A stretch of DNA of 64,000 nucleotides. Source: Leeuwenhoekiella polynyae (GTDB lineage: Bacteria; Bacteroidota; Bacteroidia; Flavobacteriales; Flavobacteriaceae). The DNA is taken from NCBI RefSeq assembly GCF_042683665.1, contig NZ_JBHUOO010000007.1; one strand, given 5' to 3'. Below the pieces are notes generated by a model, which saw only the letters and a list, made by a program, of their open reading frames with translations, had not been told where the DNA came from and did no database searches. Each line of letters begins with the position of its first letter. The stretch's first letter is position 1. This document shows, piece after piece, positions 35,455 through 45,111 of this stretch. Both the position numbers and the translations under genes were made by a program.

Positions 35455-35855
35455 TAATCGTCTTTTGCTGTCAAAATCAGCGTGTTTTCAGCATTATAGA
35501 GCCTCAGTTTTCCTTTTTTAATTGAAAAGGTATTAGCCTTCGACAATGCTTGAAAAAAATTATATTCTAAGGATGTTCCTTCAGGACACATCATTTTTGT
35601 TGAGATTGCAGGTGAAAACTTAATGCTCTCCCCACTAACAACATATGTAGAACTGTAGCTGTTACAAACTCCTCTACCATTGATTTGACCGGTCTCTTCA
35701 TTAAAAATAATGGTCATCTCTTTATCTGCGATAGAATCTGTTTTTACAGATTGTACAATGTATTTACCCTTTGGCCCTTGCATCTTTTTGTTAGTGGATT
35801 TACACGAACTAAAACCTACTAAACCGAATATAACCAGTGCTATTACTATTCTCAT
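35454..35855 (-). CDS. META-domain lipoprotein embedded in the suf operon
   Basis: 133 aa. Lipobox FSSC with Cys18, then a META/HslJ-like domain: KYIVQSVKTDSI, MTIIFNEETGQINGRGVCN (the glycine/Cys turn typical of the family), MMCPEGTSLEYNFFQAL and TFSIKKGKLRLYN. META domains occur in heat-inducible envelope proteins such as HslJ. Why an exported protein sits between sufS and sufE is unclear. It is coupled to sufE by TAATG. Confidence 0.85.
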   Translation of the reverse strand: MRIVIALVIFGLVGFSSCKSTNKKMQGPKGKYIVQSVKTDSIADKEMTIIFNEETGQINGRGVCNSYSSTYVVSGESIKFSPAISTKMMCPEGTSLEYNFFQALSKANTFSIKKGKLRLYNAENTLILTAKDD

Positions 35856-35922
35856 ATTGCTATTATTTTGAATATGAAATTACTAGTATTCCTTGAAATA
35901 CCCGCAAATCGAAAGGTTAAAA

Positions 35923-37161
35923 TTAACTCAACATATTTTTAGCACGCTCAACAGCAGCTACTAATATGTCAATCTCTTCTTTAGTATTGTAAAACGCAAA
36001 GGAAGCACGCACTGTACCGGGAATCTTATAAAAATCCATAATAGGTTGTGCGCAATGGTGACCGGTACGCACGGCAACACCCAGCTTATCGAGGATCGTA
36101 CCTATATCGTACGGATGAATTCCTTCTATATTAAATGAAATTACAGCTGTTTTTTCTTTAGACTCTCCGTAGATTCTAAGTCCGTCTATTGCTTTTAATT
36201 TCTCTGTACCGTATTCTAAAAGTTCATGCTCATATGCCGCAATGGTTTCAAAGCCTATCGCATTCATATAATCTAGAGCAGCGCCAAAAGCAATACCGCC
36301 ACAAATATTTGGGGTACCTGCTTCAAATTTATGCGGCAAGCCCGCATAGGTTGTTTTTTCAAAAGTGACCTGATCTATCATCTCACCCCCACCTTGATAC
36401 GGAGGCAATTGTTCTAGCCATTTCTCTTTTCCATACAGCATTCCTACTCCGGTAGGACCACACATTTTATGAGCAGAAACCACATAAAAATCAACATCAA
36501 GAGCCTGAACGTCTGCTTTGATATGCGGAGCAGCTTGAGCACCATCTACTAAAACCGCACCACCCACTGCATGTGTTTTTTCAATAATAAATTCAATGGG
36601 ATTTACAGTTCCCAGTGCATTACTCACGTGATTTACAAAAACTAATTTTGTTTTATCCGAAAGCAATTGTTCAAAAGCATCCATATCAAGTGTCCCGTTA
36701 TCTGTCATAGGGATAACCTTAAGCACTGCACCGGTCTTTTCACAAAGCATTTGCCAAGGCACAATATTAGAATGATGCTCTAATGCTGAAACAATAACCT
36801 CATCTCCTTCCTTTAAAATTTCGGCATAGCCCGAAGCGACAATATTAATCCCGTGCGTTGTCCCTGAGGTAAAAAGGGTTTGATAGGCATTAGGGATATT
36901 GAAATGCTTTTGCAATTTAATACGAGCCTGCTCGTAAGCATCTGTAGCTTCTTGAGAAAGCGCGTGAACACCACGGTGAATATTTGCATTATAGTTAGAA
37001 TAATAATCTACAATAACATCTATTACCTGTTGTGGCGTTTGCGAAGTCGCAGCATTGTCAAAATACACCAAGGGTTTCTCATTGACCTTTCGGTTTAGAA
37101 TAGGGAAATCCTTCCTTATACTCTTGACATCAAAGGTTAAAGGTGTGCTGACGCTAGCCAT
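35923..37161 (-). CDS. sufS: cysteine desulfurase SufS
   Basis: 412 aa, group II NifS-like. PLP Lys232 in VSAHKMCGPTG; active-site Cys370 in RTGHHCAQP, on the short loop that marks the SufS type needing SufE. Other marks are YFDNAATSQTP at the N-terminus and ANIHRGVH. It releases sulfur from cysteine as enzyme-bound persulfide. Part of the suf operon, 40 bp after sufD. Confidence 0.95.
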   Translation of the reverse strand: MASVSTPLTFDVKSIRKDFPILNRKVNEKPLVYFDNAATSQTPQQVIDVIVDYYSNYNANIHRGVHALSQEATDAYEQARIKLQKHFNIPNAYQTLFTSGTTHGINIVASGYAEILKEGDEVIVSALEHHSNIVPWQMLCEKTGAVLKVIPMTDNGTLDMDAFEQLLSDKTKLVFVNHVSNALGTVNPIEFIIEKTHAVGGAVLVDGAQAAPHIKADVQALDVDFYVVSAHKMCGPTGVGMLYGKEKWLEQLPPYQGGGEMIDQVTFEKTTYAGLPHKFEAGTPNICGGIAFGAALDYMNAIGFETIAAYEHELLEYGTEKLKAIDGLRIYGESKEKTAVISFNIEGIHPYDIGTILDKLGVAVRTGHHCAQPIMDFYKIPGTVRASFAFYNTKEEIDILVAAVERAKNMLS

Positions 37162-37201
37162 AACTGAATTTTTGAAAATTTATAGAATAAGAAAACGTAT
37201 G

Positions 37202-38515
37202 CTACAGGTCAAAACCAATATTAACGCCTAACTTATCTGCGATAAGATTAGTAATACGTGCTTTTAGCTGTGGAATTTTTACACTCTCCAGAACGTTATT
37301 AGCAAACGCGTACATCAATAAAGCACGACCTTCTTTGACACCTATACCACGAGTTCGCATATAAAACAAAGCATCTTCATCAAGCTGACCAATAGTACAA
37401 CCATGAGAACAACGCACATCGTCAGCAAAGATCTCTAATTGAGGTTTTGAATTTATAGAGGCTTTATCACTGATCAGGATATTGTTGTTAGACTGATACG
37501 CATTGATCTTTTGTGCAATCGCATCTACCACAACTTTACCGTTGAAAACACCGGTAGATTTATCATCAAAAATACCTTTATAATCCTGATGACTCTCGCA
37601 GTTAGGCTGCTTGTGATGAACCAAGGTATTGTGATCTACGTGCTGCTTGTCTTCTATTATGGTAATACCTTTTAGAATAGAGTTGTTATGTTCCCCATTC
37701 TGATAGAAGCTGAGATTGTTACGCGTTAATTTTCCTCCAAAAGAAAAAGTATGCACCGAAACTTCACTAGATTCTTGCTGATCTATATGCGTGTTATCTA
37801 TTAAAGAAGCATTTTCTTTATCGTTCTGAATTTTATAGTAATCTACTCTTGCGTGTTTTCCGGCATAGATCTCTGTAACCGAATTTGTAAACACAGCATT
37901 AGAGTTAAGGCTCTGATGACGCTCAATAACCTGTACTTCTGCATTTTCTTCAGCAACGATCAGGTTACGCGGTTGAAGCATTAAATTAGCCTCATTACCG
38001 GTAGAAAAATGAACAATCTGAATAGGTTTATTTACCGCTCTGCTTTTAGGAACATAGATGTATGCACCTTCTTTTGCAAAAGCTGTATTTAAAGCTGTAA
38101 GGCTTTCTTTTTTAGCAATTTTGTTGAAATACACATCAATTACCTGCTTGAACTTTGGCTTAGTAAGTGCCGAACTCAATAAACAAACATCTACACCATC
38201 GTGTGTCGTTTCAGAAAGATACGAACTGTAAACGCCGTCTATAAACACAATTTTATAGGTGTCTATATCATTTAAGAAATACTTCTTAACGTCTTTAAAT
38301 TCAATAGCATCATCTGCATGAGAAACCAAACTGTAATCTGGTTTTGTCAGGCTATTCAAAGAAGTGTATTTCCAGTTCTCATCCTTTCGGGTAGGAAAAC
38401 CGTGTTCTTCAAATACTTTAATAGCTTCATCTTTAATATCGTGAATACTATTATCAAGATCTGTGTTCTCCTGAAAAGTCAGGTATGATGATAATAATTT
38501 ATCTTTTAAACTCAT
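37202..38515 (-). CDS. sufD: Fe-S scaffold subunit SufD
   Basis: 437 aa. A variable N-terminal helical part (FEEHGFPTRKDENWKYTSL) and the right-handed beta-helix core shared with SufB, ending with the conserved CSHGCTIGQLDEDALFYM and RGI-KEGRALLMYAF. It works in the SufBC2D scaffold. The 106-bp gap after sufC shows no gene. No truncation. Confidence 0.95.
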   Translation of the reverse strand: MSLKDKLLSSYLTFQENTDLDNSIHDIKDEAIKVFEEHGFPTRKDENWKYTSLNSLTKPDYSLVSHADDAIEFKDVKKYFLNDIDTYKIVFIDGVYSSYLSETTHDGVDVCLLSSALTKPKFKQVIDVYFNKIAKKESLTALNTAFAKEGAYIYVPKSRAVNKPIQIVHFSTGNEANLMLQPRNLIVAEENAEVQVIERHQSLNSNAVFTNSVTEIYAGKHARVDYYKIQNDKENASLIDNTHIDQQESSEVSVHTFSFGGKLTRNNLSFYQNGEHNNSILKGITIIEDKQHVDHNTLVHHKQPNCESHQDYKGIFDDKSTGVFNGKVVVDAIAQKINAYQSNNNILISDKASINSKPQLEIFADDVRCSHGCTIGQLDEDALFYMRTRGIGVKEGRALLMYAFANNVLESVKIPQLKARITNLIADKLGVNIGFDL

Positions 38516-38621
38516 TTCGTTACAGTTATAAGTTAAAAATTGAAAGTGCCATAATTAGCAAACCTCCACTTTTTACTTTTTACAAAAATCAGACATTCTA
38601 AAACGCTGACTTCTAATTCTT

Positions 38622-39374
38622 TTACGCTGTTAATTCAGCTTTTACCCAGTCGTAACCTTTTTCTTCTAGCTCAAGTGCTAATTCTTTACCACCAGATTTT
38701 ACGATTTTACCGTCTACAAGAACGTGTACAAAATCTGGAACGATATATTCTAGCAAGCGCTGGTAGTGTGTAATAACAATAACCGCATTGTCTTTACTGC
38801 GCAATTTGTTCACCCCATTAGAGACAATACGTAAAGCATCAATATCTAAACCAGAATCAGTCTCATCAAGTATAGCAAGCTTAGGCTCTAACATCGCCAT
38901 TTGAAAAATCTCATTACGCTTTTTCTCACCACCTGAGAACCCTTCATTTAAGGAACGAGATAAGAATTTACGATCGATTTCTAAAAGCTCAGATTTCTCA
39001 CGAATCATCTTCAGCATATCACTAGCAGGCATATCTTCTAAACCTTTAGCCTTACGCGTCTCGTTGATTGCTGTTTTGATGAAATTAGTCACCGAAACTC
39101 CAGGTATCTCAACAGGATATTGAAACGAAAGAAAAACACCTTTGTGCGCACGCTCTTCAGCATCTAATTCTAAAATAGATTCGTTCTCAAACAAGATGTC
39201 CCCGCCAGTCACTTCATACTCTTCTTTTCCCGCAACAACAGAAGACAAGGTACTTTTACCAGAACCGTTAGGCCCCATAATCGCGTGAACTTCTCCTGCG
39301 TTTACTTTAAGATCAATCCCTTTTAAGATGTCTTTGTCTTCTATACCTGCATTCAGATTTTTTATCTCTAACAT
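38622..39374 (-). CDS. sufC: SufC ATPase
   Basis: 250 aa ABC ATPase. Walker A G34-S41 (GPNGSGKS), signature EGFSGGEKKR, Walker B LAILDETDSGLD with the Suf-typical Thr-Asp-Ser-Gly, and the H-loop VITHYQRLL. It drives conformational change of SufB and SufD during cluster assembly. Located between sufB (54 bp) and sufD in the usual order. Confidence 0.98.
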   Translation of the reverse strand: MLEIKNLNAGIEDKDILKGIDLKVNAGEVHAIMGPNGSGKSTLSSVVAGKEEYEVTGGDILFENESILELDAEERAHKGVFLSFQYPVEIPGVSVTNFIKTAINETRKAKGLEDMPASDMLKMIREKSELLEIDRKFLSRSLNEGFSGGEKKRNEIFQMAMLEPKLAILDETDSGLDIDALRIVSNGVNKLRSKDNAVIVITHYQRLLEYIVPDFVHVLVDGKIVKSGGKELALELEEKGYDWVKAELTA

Positions 39375-39428
39375 ATTCTAAATTCTTTAGGCTGATTTAT
39401 AATGCCTTTTTCTGATATTCTTAATTAA

Positions 39429-40874
39429 TTATCCTACTGAACCTTCTAATGAAATTTCTAATAATTTCTGAGCTTCAACAGCAAACTCCATCGGTAGTTT
39501 GTTTAGCACTTCTTTACTGAAACCATTCACAATCAATGCGATTGCTTTTTCAGTATCTATACCACGCTGGTTACAATAGAAGATTTGATCTTCACCAATC
39601 TTACTCGTAGTAGCCTCGTGTTCTACCCGTGCTGTTTTGTTTTTAGCTTCGATATATGGGAAAGTATGCGCTCCACATTTATTACCCATTAATAACGAGT
39701 CACACTGTGAAAAATTCCGTGCGTTTTCAGCTCTGCTGTTTATCTGCACCAGACCCCGGTAGCTGTTTTGAGATTGACCGGCAGAGATCCCTTTAGAGAT
39801 AATCGTACTCTTAGTGTTCTTACCTATATGAATCATCTTTGTACCCGTATCTGCCTGCTGAAAGTTGTTAGTAACAGCAATCGAGTAAAACTCACCGATT
39901 GAATTATCACCTTTCAATATACAACTAGGATATTTCCAGGTTACAGCACTACCGGTTTCAACTTGTGTCCAGGAGATTTTTGCGTTTTTCTCGCACAATC
40001 CGCGTTTTGTCACAAAGTTGTACACCCCACCTTTACCTTGATCATTACCAGGATACCAGTTCTGTACCGTTGAATATTTAATCTCTGCATCATCTAAAGC
40101 AATCAACTCAACAACTGCTGCGTGTAACTGATTTTCATCACGTGAAGGAGCTGTACACCCCTCTAAATAACTCACGTAACTACCTGCATCAGCAACCACA
40201 AGAGTTCTTTCAAACTGACCCGTCCCGGCCTGATTGATTCTGAAATAAGTAGAAAGCTCCATCGGGCAGCGTACGCCTTTAGGAATGTAACAGAAAGAGC
40301 CATCACTAAAAACTGCACTATTTAAAGCAGCGTAAAAGTTATCTTTCTGAGGAACCACTGAACCAATATATTTTTTTACCAATTCAGGATGTTCTTTTAT
40401 CGCTTCAGAAATAGAGCAAAAAATGATTCCCTTTTCAGCAAGCGTCTTCTTAAAAGTTGTTGTTACCGAAACAGAATCCATAACCACATCAACCGCGACA
40501 CCTGCAAGCTTTTTTTGCTCATCAAGAGAAATACCCAAACGTTTGAATGTATCTAGTAATTCAGGGTCTACTTCATCAAGACTATCATATTTTGGTTTCT
40601 TTGAAGGAGCAGAATAATACGAAATATTCTGAAAGTCTGGTTTTGCATAATGCACATTAGCCCACTCTGGTTCTTCCATCGTTTGCCAATATCTAAAAGC
40701 TTCAATACGCCAGTCAGTCATCCATTCCGGTTCTCCTTTCTTTAAAGATATTGCTCGCACAACATCTTCGTTCAACCCATTAGGAAACGTTTCAGATTCA
40801 ATATCTGTGTAGAATCCGTATTTATATTCTTTGGTCGCTAACTCTTTTTCTAAATCGTCTTCTGTATACGCCAT
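39429..40874 (-). CDS. sufB: Fe-S scaffold subunit SufB
   Basis: 481 aa, full length. Landmarks are EPEWMTDWRIEAFRYW at the N-terminus, the beta-helix core with the cluster-region segment YVSYLEGCTAP, SVQN-like TVQNWYPG, NKTARVEHEATTSKIGEDQ and IEFAVEAQKLLEISLEGSVG at the end. It is the main scaffold on which new clusters are built. 43 bp after the IscA/SufA-like gene. Confidence 0.98.
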   Translation of the reverse strand: MAYTEDDLEKELATKEYKYGFYTDIESETFPNGLNEDVVRAISLKKGEPEWMTDWRIEAFRYWQTMEEPEWANVHYAKPDFQNISYYSAPSKKPKYDSLDEVDPELLDTFKRLGISLDEQKKLAGVAVDVVMDSVSVTTTFKKTLAEKGIIFCSISEAIKEHPELVKKYIGSVVPQKDNFYAALNSAVFSDGSFCYIPKGVRCPMELSTYFRINQAGTGQFERTLVVADAGSYVSYLEGCTAPSRDENQLHAAVVELIALDDAEIKYSTVQNWYPGNDQGKGGVYNFVTKRGLCEKNAKISWTQVETGSAVTWKYPSCILKGDNSIGEFYSIAVTNNFQQADTGTKMIHIGKNTKSTIISKGISAGQSQNSYRGLVQINSRAENARNFSQCDSLLMGNKCGAHTFPYIEAKNKTARVEHEATTSKIGEDQIFYCNQRGIDTEKAIALIVNGFSKEVLNKLPMEFAVEAQKLLEISLEGSVG

Positions 40875-40917
40875 ATACTTTATCTAAGCTGTTTGTTACA
40901 AACAGTAATTATCATTA

Positions 40918-41247
40918 TTATAGTGAAAAACTTTCTCCACAACCGCAGGTGCGTTGTGCATTGGGGTTGTTAAAGACAAAACCTTTACCATTTAATCCCC
41001 CACTGTACTCCAGAACAGTACCTATCAGATAGAGAAAACTACGCTTATCAACAATCAGTTTGATATCATTATCTTCAAACAATTTATCTTCTTCCTGAAG
41101 ACTTTTATCAAACTTTAGCTCATAAGACAAACCACTGCAACCGCCGCTCTTAACCCCCACTCTAACGTAGTCTACAGCAGCATCATAACCCTCCTCGCTC
41201 ATAAGGCCGGCTATTTTCTTTTTTGCGTCTTCGCTTACTTTAATCAT
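40918..41247 (-). CDS. SufA/IscA-type (HesB) Fe-S carrier
   Basis: 109 aa from the ATG at 41247. The three A-type carrier cysteines are present: Cys37 in SGGCSGL, and Cys101 and Cys103 in the C-terminal CGCGESFS. I reject the longer frame to 41277 because it runs through an exact -7 promoter element. It receives and delivers clusters from SufBCD. First gene of the suf operon. Confidence 0.92.
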   Translation of the reverse strand: MIKVSEDAKKKIAGLMSEEGYDAAVDYVRVGVKSGGCSGLSYELKFDKSLQEEDKLFEDNDIKLIVDKRSFLYLIGTVLEYSGGLNGKGFVFNNPNAQRTCGCGESFSL

Positions 41248-41265
41248 ATCACTTCTTAATTGGTG

Positions 41266-41273
41266 CAAATATA
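41266..41273 (-). promoter_or_regulatory. TAnnTTTG -7 promoter element of the suf operon
   Basis: The minus strand reads TATATTTG 18 bp before the first suf ATG. The operon is likely read from here through DUF2480 (33803), about 7.4 kb. No IscR-like operator is evident. Confidence 0.6.
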
Positions 41274-41484
41274 CCATTTAAGTAGGGTTTTACCATACAA
41301 CCTTACATTAAACTATCTTATAAAATAATAAAGGAATTATATCATAAACTCTATTTGCTATTCCTTTTAACTATAATTGGTTCAATCCAGAATTCAAAGT
41401 TCAGGCGACTGCTGATCTGAGCTCTTTTTTACAAAGATTTTTGTTTTAAAACAGTCTTGAATATCGGGTTTCGTTTATTCCATT

Positions 41485-41492
41485 TAACTTTG
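41485..41492 (+). promoter_or_regulatory. TAnnTTTG -7 promoter element for thiL
   Basis: TAACTTTG fits the consensus and lies 20 bp before the thiL ATG. No TPP riboswitch-like fold was recognised in the short leader. Confidence 0.5.
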
Positions 41493-41512
41493 CAGCCAAA
41501 AGCAAGGCTATT

Positions 41513-42565
41513 ATGTTTGACAATAAAGATCAATCCCGAACTTCATTAAGCGACTTGGGTGAATTTGGACTTATAAATCATCTGACTCAGAATTTTACCA
41601 TACGCCAAAACAGTACCGTAAAAGGTATTGGCGACGATGCTGCAATTGTAAATACCGAAGGTAAACAAATGGTAGTAACAACAGATCTCTTAGTTGAAGG
41701 TGTACATTTTGACCTCAGCTTTATGCCTTTAAAACATCTGGGTTACAAAGCGGTAATGGTAAATCTTTCTGATGTGTATGCGATGAATGCTGAAGCGACA
41801 CAAATTACCGTTTCTATTGCTGTCTCTAACCGGTTCCCTCTTGAAGCGCTTGAGGAATTATATGCAGGGATTGAATTGGCTTGCTCTATCTATAATGTTG
41901 ACTTAATAGGTGGCGACACCACTTCAAGCACAAAAGGTTTGTTAATTAGCGTTACTGCTTTAGGCACTGCAGAACCGGAAGCTCTTGTAAAACGTGACGG
42001 TGCTAAAGATGGAGATCTTTTGGTAGTATCCGGAGACCTTGGTGCATCTTATATGGGACTGCAAGTCTTAGAACGTGAGAAACAGGTTTACAAAGTAAAT
42101 CCCAATGCGCAGCCGGACTTAGAACCTTATTCCTATATCATAGAACGTCAACTAAAGCCTGAAGCCCGAAAAGACATTGTAGAATTGCTTAAAAAGATGG
42201 AGGTCAAACCTACCTCAATGATTGACATCAGCGATGGTTTATCATCAGAAATCATACACTTGTGTAAAAGCTCTAAAACAGGTGTTCGTCTATACGAAGA
42301 GAAGATCCCATTAGACCCTCAACTTATTAATGTCTGTGAGGAATTTGAAATTGACAGCACAACAGTCGCTTTGAGTGGCGGTGAAGATTATGAATTACTA
42401 TTCACCATCAATCAGGATGATTATGAGAAAGTAAAAGGAAATCCACATTTGACTGTGATTGGTCATATCACCCCAGAAAGTGATGGCATGAACTTGATTA
42501 CAAGAGCAAATACCTCCATACCTATTGTAGCCAGAGGATGGAATGCTTTAAAAGATGAGGAATAA
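41513..42565 (+). CDS. thiL: thiamine-monophosphate kinase
   Basis: 350 aa. AIR-synthase-related kinase fold with ThiL landmarks: GIGDDAAIV, TTDLLVEGVHFDLSF, NLSDVYAMNA (metal-binding Asp), DLIGGDTTSS, and SGGEDYELLFT. It phosphorylates TMP to the coenzyme TPP with ATP. It stands alone; no other thiamine gene is near. Followed 8 bp later by a convergent small gene. Confidence 0.95.
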   Translation: MFDNKDQSRTSLSDLGEFGLINHLTQNFTIRQNSTVKGIGDDAAIVNTEGKQMVVTTDLLVEGVHFDLSFMPLKHLGYKAVMVNLSDVYAMNAEATQITVSIAVSNRFPLEALEELYAGIELACSIYNVDLIGGDTTSSTKGLLISVTALGTAEPEALVKRDGAKDGDLLVVSGDLGASYMGLQVLEREKQVYKVNPNAQPDLEPYSYIIERQLKPEARKDIVELLKKMEVKPTSMIDISDGLSSEIIHLCKSSKTGVRLYEEKIPLDPQLINVCEEFEIDSTTVALSGGEDYELLFTINQDDYEKVKGNPHLTVIGHITPESDGMNLITRANTSIPIVARGWNALKDEE

Positions 42566-42573
42566 AAAGCTAA

Positions 42574-42819
42574 TTAAGCAGATTGCCGTCTAGTATTCTT
42601 AAAAATATAGAATTTCTCCATCACTTCATTGATGCGTCTCAATTTTGGAGTTAAGGTTTCCAGTTCGCCATAGTCGTTTTCTGTAAACTGCTTTTTACAA
42701 TGTGAACACTCGTATTCTTTTTTATTCGTCTGATAAGAACGGAGAATAGTGTACTTGTGTCCAAATAATTTACACTGTAATCTTTTAAAAGGGTTTCTAG
42801 TTTGGGATTCGATACTCAT
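42574..42819 (-). CDS. small zinc-ribbon-like protein
   Basis: 81 aa, cytosolic. A C-x6-H / C-x2-C arrangement (CKLFGHKYT, then YECSHCKKQF) suggests one zinc knuckle. The C-terminal half is a basic helix. I do not recognise a named family. It could bind nucleic acid. The 195 bp upstream (42820-43014) hold no gene but two AT-rich inverted repeats, at about 42866-42894 and 42926-42954. Confidence 0.6.
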   Translation of the reverse strand: MSIESQTRNPFKRLQCKLFGHKYTILRSYQTNKKEYECSHCKKQFTENDYGELETLTPKLRRINEVMEKFYIFKNTRRQSA

Positions 42820-43014
42820 GAGGTAGGGAGTTTTATGAAGTTAGCATCCCAAATTTAACAAAACAAAACGTTAAAAATACATTTTTAAACGTTTAAATAC
42901 CTAGTCGAGCTCAAAATCACATATGTTCTCAATTTAGGTTATATATATTGAGAATCTTTCAAGTATAAAAGCTTATAATCAGAAATTTACAATCAATACA
43001 GCATTAAGCCTACC

Positions 43015-43782
43015 TTAAAAATCCAACAAAAGAGCTAAAACAGCGTCAAAATTCTCGATATTAAGCATATGTCCACCAGGCAATACGCTTATTTCCACAT
43101 CAAAACCATTAAATTTTTCCCGCATTTGTTCAGCAGATATTAAGGTATCCTGAGCTCCTAAAATCATCCACTTTTTAAAGCGGGCTTGTTTCCAAAGCAT
43201 TTTATTATCAGAGCGTAAAGCCATTCCGTTTTGACAAGCGACATACCCGGCTACAGGTGTTTTCAATGCCTCTTTTTTAGTGTACGAAATTTCCTCTTTC
43301 AATTTTCCTCTCAACTCAACTGAAAAAAGATTTGCCACAGACATAGAGATCATCGCCTTATAATTCTTTTGAGCAACAGCTATTCCATGTTGTCTCAATT
43401 CCTTACGAGCTTCAGTATCAGCTTCGGGAGTAGAATTTAAAAGGCATATACCCGCTGTTTTCTCAGGAAACAAAGCTGCATACGCAAGTGCTACGTAGCC
43501 CCCCATAGAATGTCCTACAAATTTCACTTGATTGACATGAAGATTATCAAAGAGCTCATCAAGCGCTACAGCCATCTTACTCATTGTGTTAGCACCGGGT
43601 AAGACATTAGTATTACCGTGACCCGGAAGATCAACAAGTATAATGTGATTTTTTATTGACAATTGTTCAATAAAAGGCAACCACATTTTTCGATTCTCTA
43701 AAAATCCATGCAGCAGACAAAGGGTCTCTCCACTCCCAAATTCCTCATAAAATAGACTGCTTTGCACTTTAGTTGGCTTCAT
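43015..43782 (-). CDS. alpha/beta-fold hydrolase
   Basis: 255 aa. The oxyanion-hole motif LLHGFLENRKMW, a DLPGHGNT loop, nucleophile elbow GHSMGG (Ser near residue 95) and C-terminal PGGHMLNIENF with the catalytic His. Resembles MenH/BioH-like or acyl-ester hydrolases, but nothing in context fixes the substrate. Divergent from brnQ with 36 bp between starts, so the promoters overlap. Confidence 0.85.
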   Translation of the reverse strand: MKPTKVQSSLFYEEFGSGETLCLLHGFLENRKMWLPFIEQLSIKNHIILVDLPGHGNTNVLPGANTMSKMAVALDELFDNLHVNQVKFVGHSMGGYVALAYAALFPEKTAGICLLNSTPEADTEARKELRQHGIAVAQKNYKAMISMSVANLFSVELRGKLKEEISYTKKEALKTPVAGYVACQNGMALRSDNKMLWKQARFKKWMILGAQDTLISAEQMREKFNGFDVEISVLPGGHMLNIENFDAVLALLLDF

Positions 43783-43818
43783 TTTATTTTATCTTTCGGG
43801 TGGAAAGTTACATCGTGT

Positions 43819-45111
43819 ATGGGTTTTAAAAAAGAAACACTAATTACTGGTTTCGCTATATTTTCACTTTTTTTTGGAGCAGGTAATTTAATCCTGCCTC
43901 CATTACTGGGTTACAATTCTGGGGATCAGTGGTCTTTGGTCACATTAGGTTTTGTTATTTCCGCAGTATTTATTCCAATTTTAGGAATTTTTGCCCACGC
44001 ACGTTTACAGGGCACGATGCTAGACTTCGCATCTAAAGTGCATCCTAAATTCAGCCTTGTATTTTGCATATTGATCTATCTGGTCGCTATAACATTACCG
44101 GGACCTCGTACCGCTTCCTTAACGTATGAAATGGCGCTTCAACCATATTTTACGTTAAGCTCCCTTACATTGAGCTCAATTTATTTTGGTCTGGTTTTAT
44201 TATTTACACTCAACCGCTCAAAAATCTTAGATCTCCTAGGAAAATATTTGACACCGCTTTTACTCATTATTCTTATAACTATAATTGGTATTGCTTGTTT
44301 TGCAGAATTACCACAGGCTACTACCAGTTCGATAACAAATCCGGTAAGGTCTGGAATCTTAGAAGGCTATCAAACTTTTGATGCAATAGGCGCAATAGTC
44401 ATAGGCGCTGTGATCGTTATTTCGTTAAAACTTAGAAATCAAGAAGATTTTAATACCAAAAAAAAGATTTTAAAACGAGCTGCTATTTTAGCAGGAATGG
44501 GTCTATTTAGCATTTATACCGGCCTCATTTATATAGGCTCCTTGTACCGAAATAGCATAGAAAATCCATCTCGCACTGACCTGCTTTCTTTTTTGAGCTA
44601 TGAGACTTTGGGAAGTGGCGGCCGCTTAATTTTAGCTTTTGTAGTAAGTATCGCCTGCTTTACTACGGCGGTAGGAATCGTTACCGGAACAGCAGATTTT
44701 GTAAAAGGCTTGTTTAAAAATTCTCAAAAAGCTTATGTCATTACGGTTATTTTAGGCTGCTTAATTGGTGTCATTATAGGGCAAACCGGTGTCGCGTATA
44801 TTATAGAGATTGCAGTGCCGGCTCTAAATTTTATCTACCCACTAGTTATTGTTTTAATAGTGCTGAATGCCTTACCAGAAAAATACACTTCTCAAAAGGT
44901 ATTTAGAATCGTTGTCTTAACTACTATATTTTTTAGCATTCCAGATTTTTTAAAAAGCCTGAATATTTTGAGCCTTGAAAATACAAAACAACTGATCCCT
45001 CTGGCAGAATATGGCATCACCTGGTTTGTTCCCACAATTCTTTCGTATGGTATTGCGCGTATAGCTGAATATTTTACAAGTAAAGCACAACCTTTAAATC
45101 CAGAAGACTAA
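43819..45111 (+). CDS. brnQ: branched-chain amino acid transporter (LIVCS family)
   Basis: 430 aa from the ATG at 43819; the longer frame to 43762 would run through the opposite gene and adds a non-membrane tail. Twelve helices. The N-terminal helix has the BrnQ motif FGAGNLILPPLLG, and GIVTGTADF occurs in helix 9. It takes up Leu, Ile and Val with Na+ or H+. A TATCTTTC sequence at 43790-43797 is a near -7 element. Its TAA overlaps the ATG of a 50-aa gene (TAATG). Confidence 0.9.
   Translation: MGFKKETLITGFAIFSLFFGAGNLILPPLLGYNSGDQWSLVTLGFVISAVFIPILGIFAHARLQGTMLDFASKVHPKFSLVFCILIYLVAITLPGPRTASLTYEMALQPYFTLSSLTLSSIYFGLVLLFTLNRSKILDLLGKYLTPLLLIILITIIGIACFAELPQATTSSITNPVRSGILEGYQTFDAIGAIVIGAVIVISLKLRNQEDFNTKKKILKRAAILAGMGLFSIYTGLIYIGSLYRNSIENPSRTDLLSFLSYETLGSGGRLILAFVVSIACFTTAVGIVTGTADFVKGLFKNSQKAYVITVILGCLIGVIIGQTGVAYIIEIAVPALNFIYPLVIVLIVLNALPEKYTSQKVFRIVVLTTIFFSIPDFLKSLNILSLENTKQLIPLAEYGITWFVPTILSYGIARIAEYFTSKAQPLNPED

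Noticed and set aside
41493..41512. TPP riboswitch upstream of thiL
   Set aside because: The leader between the promoter element and the ATG is only about 20 bases, far too short for a riboswitch.
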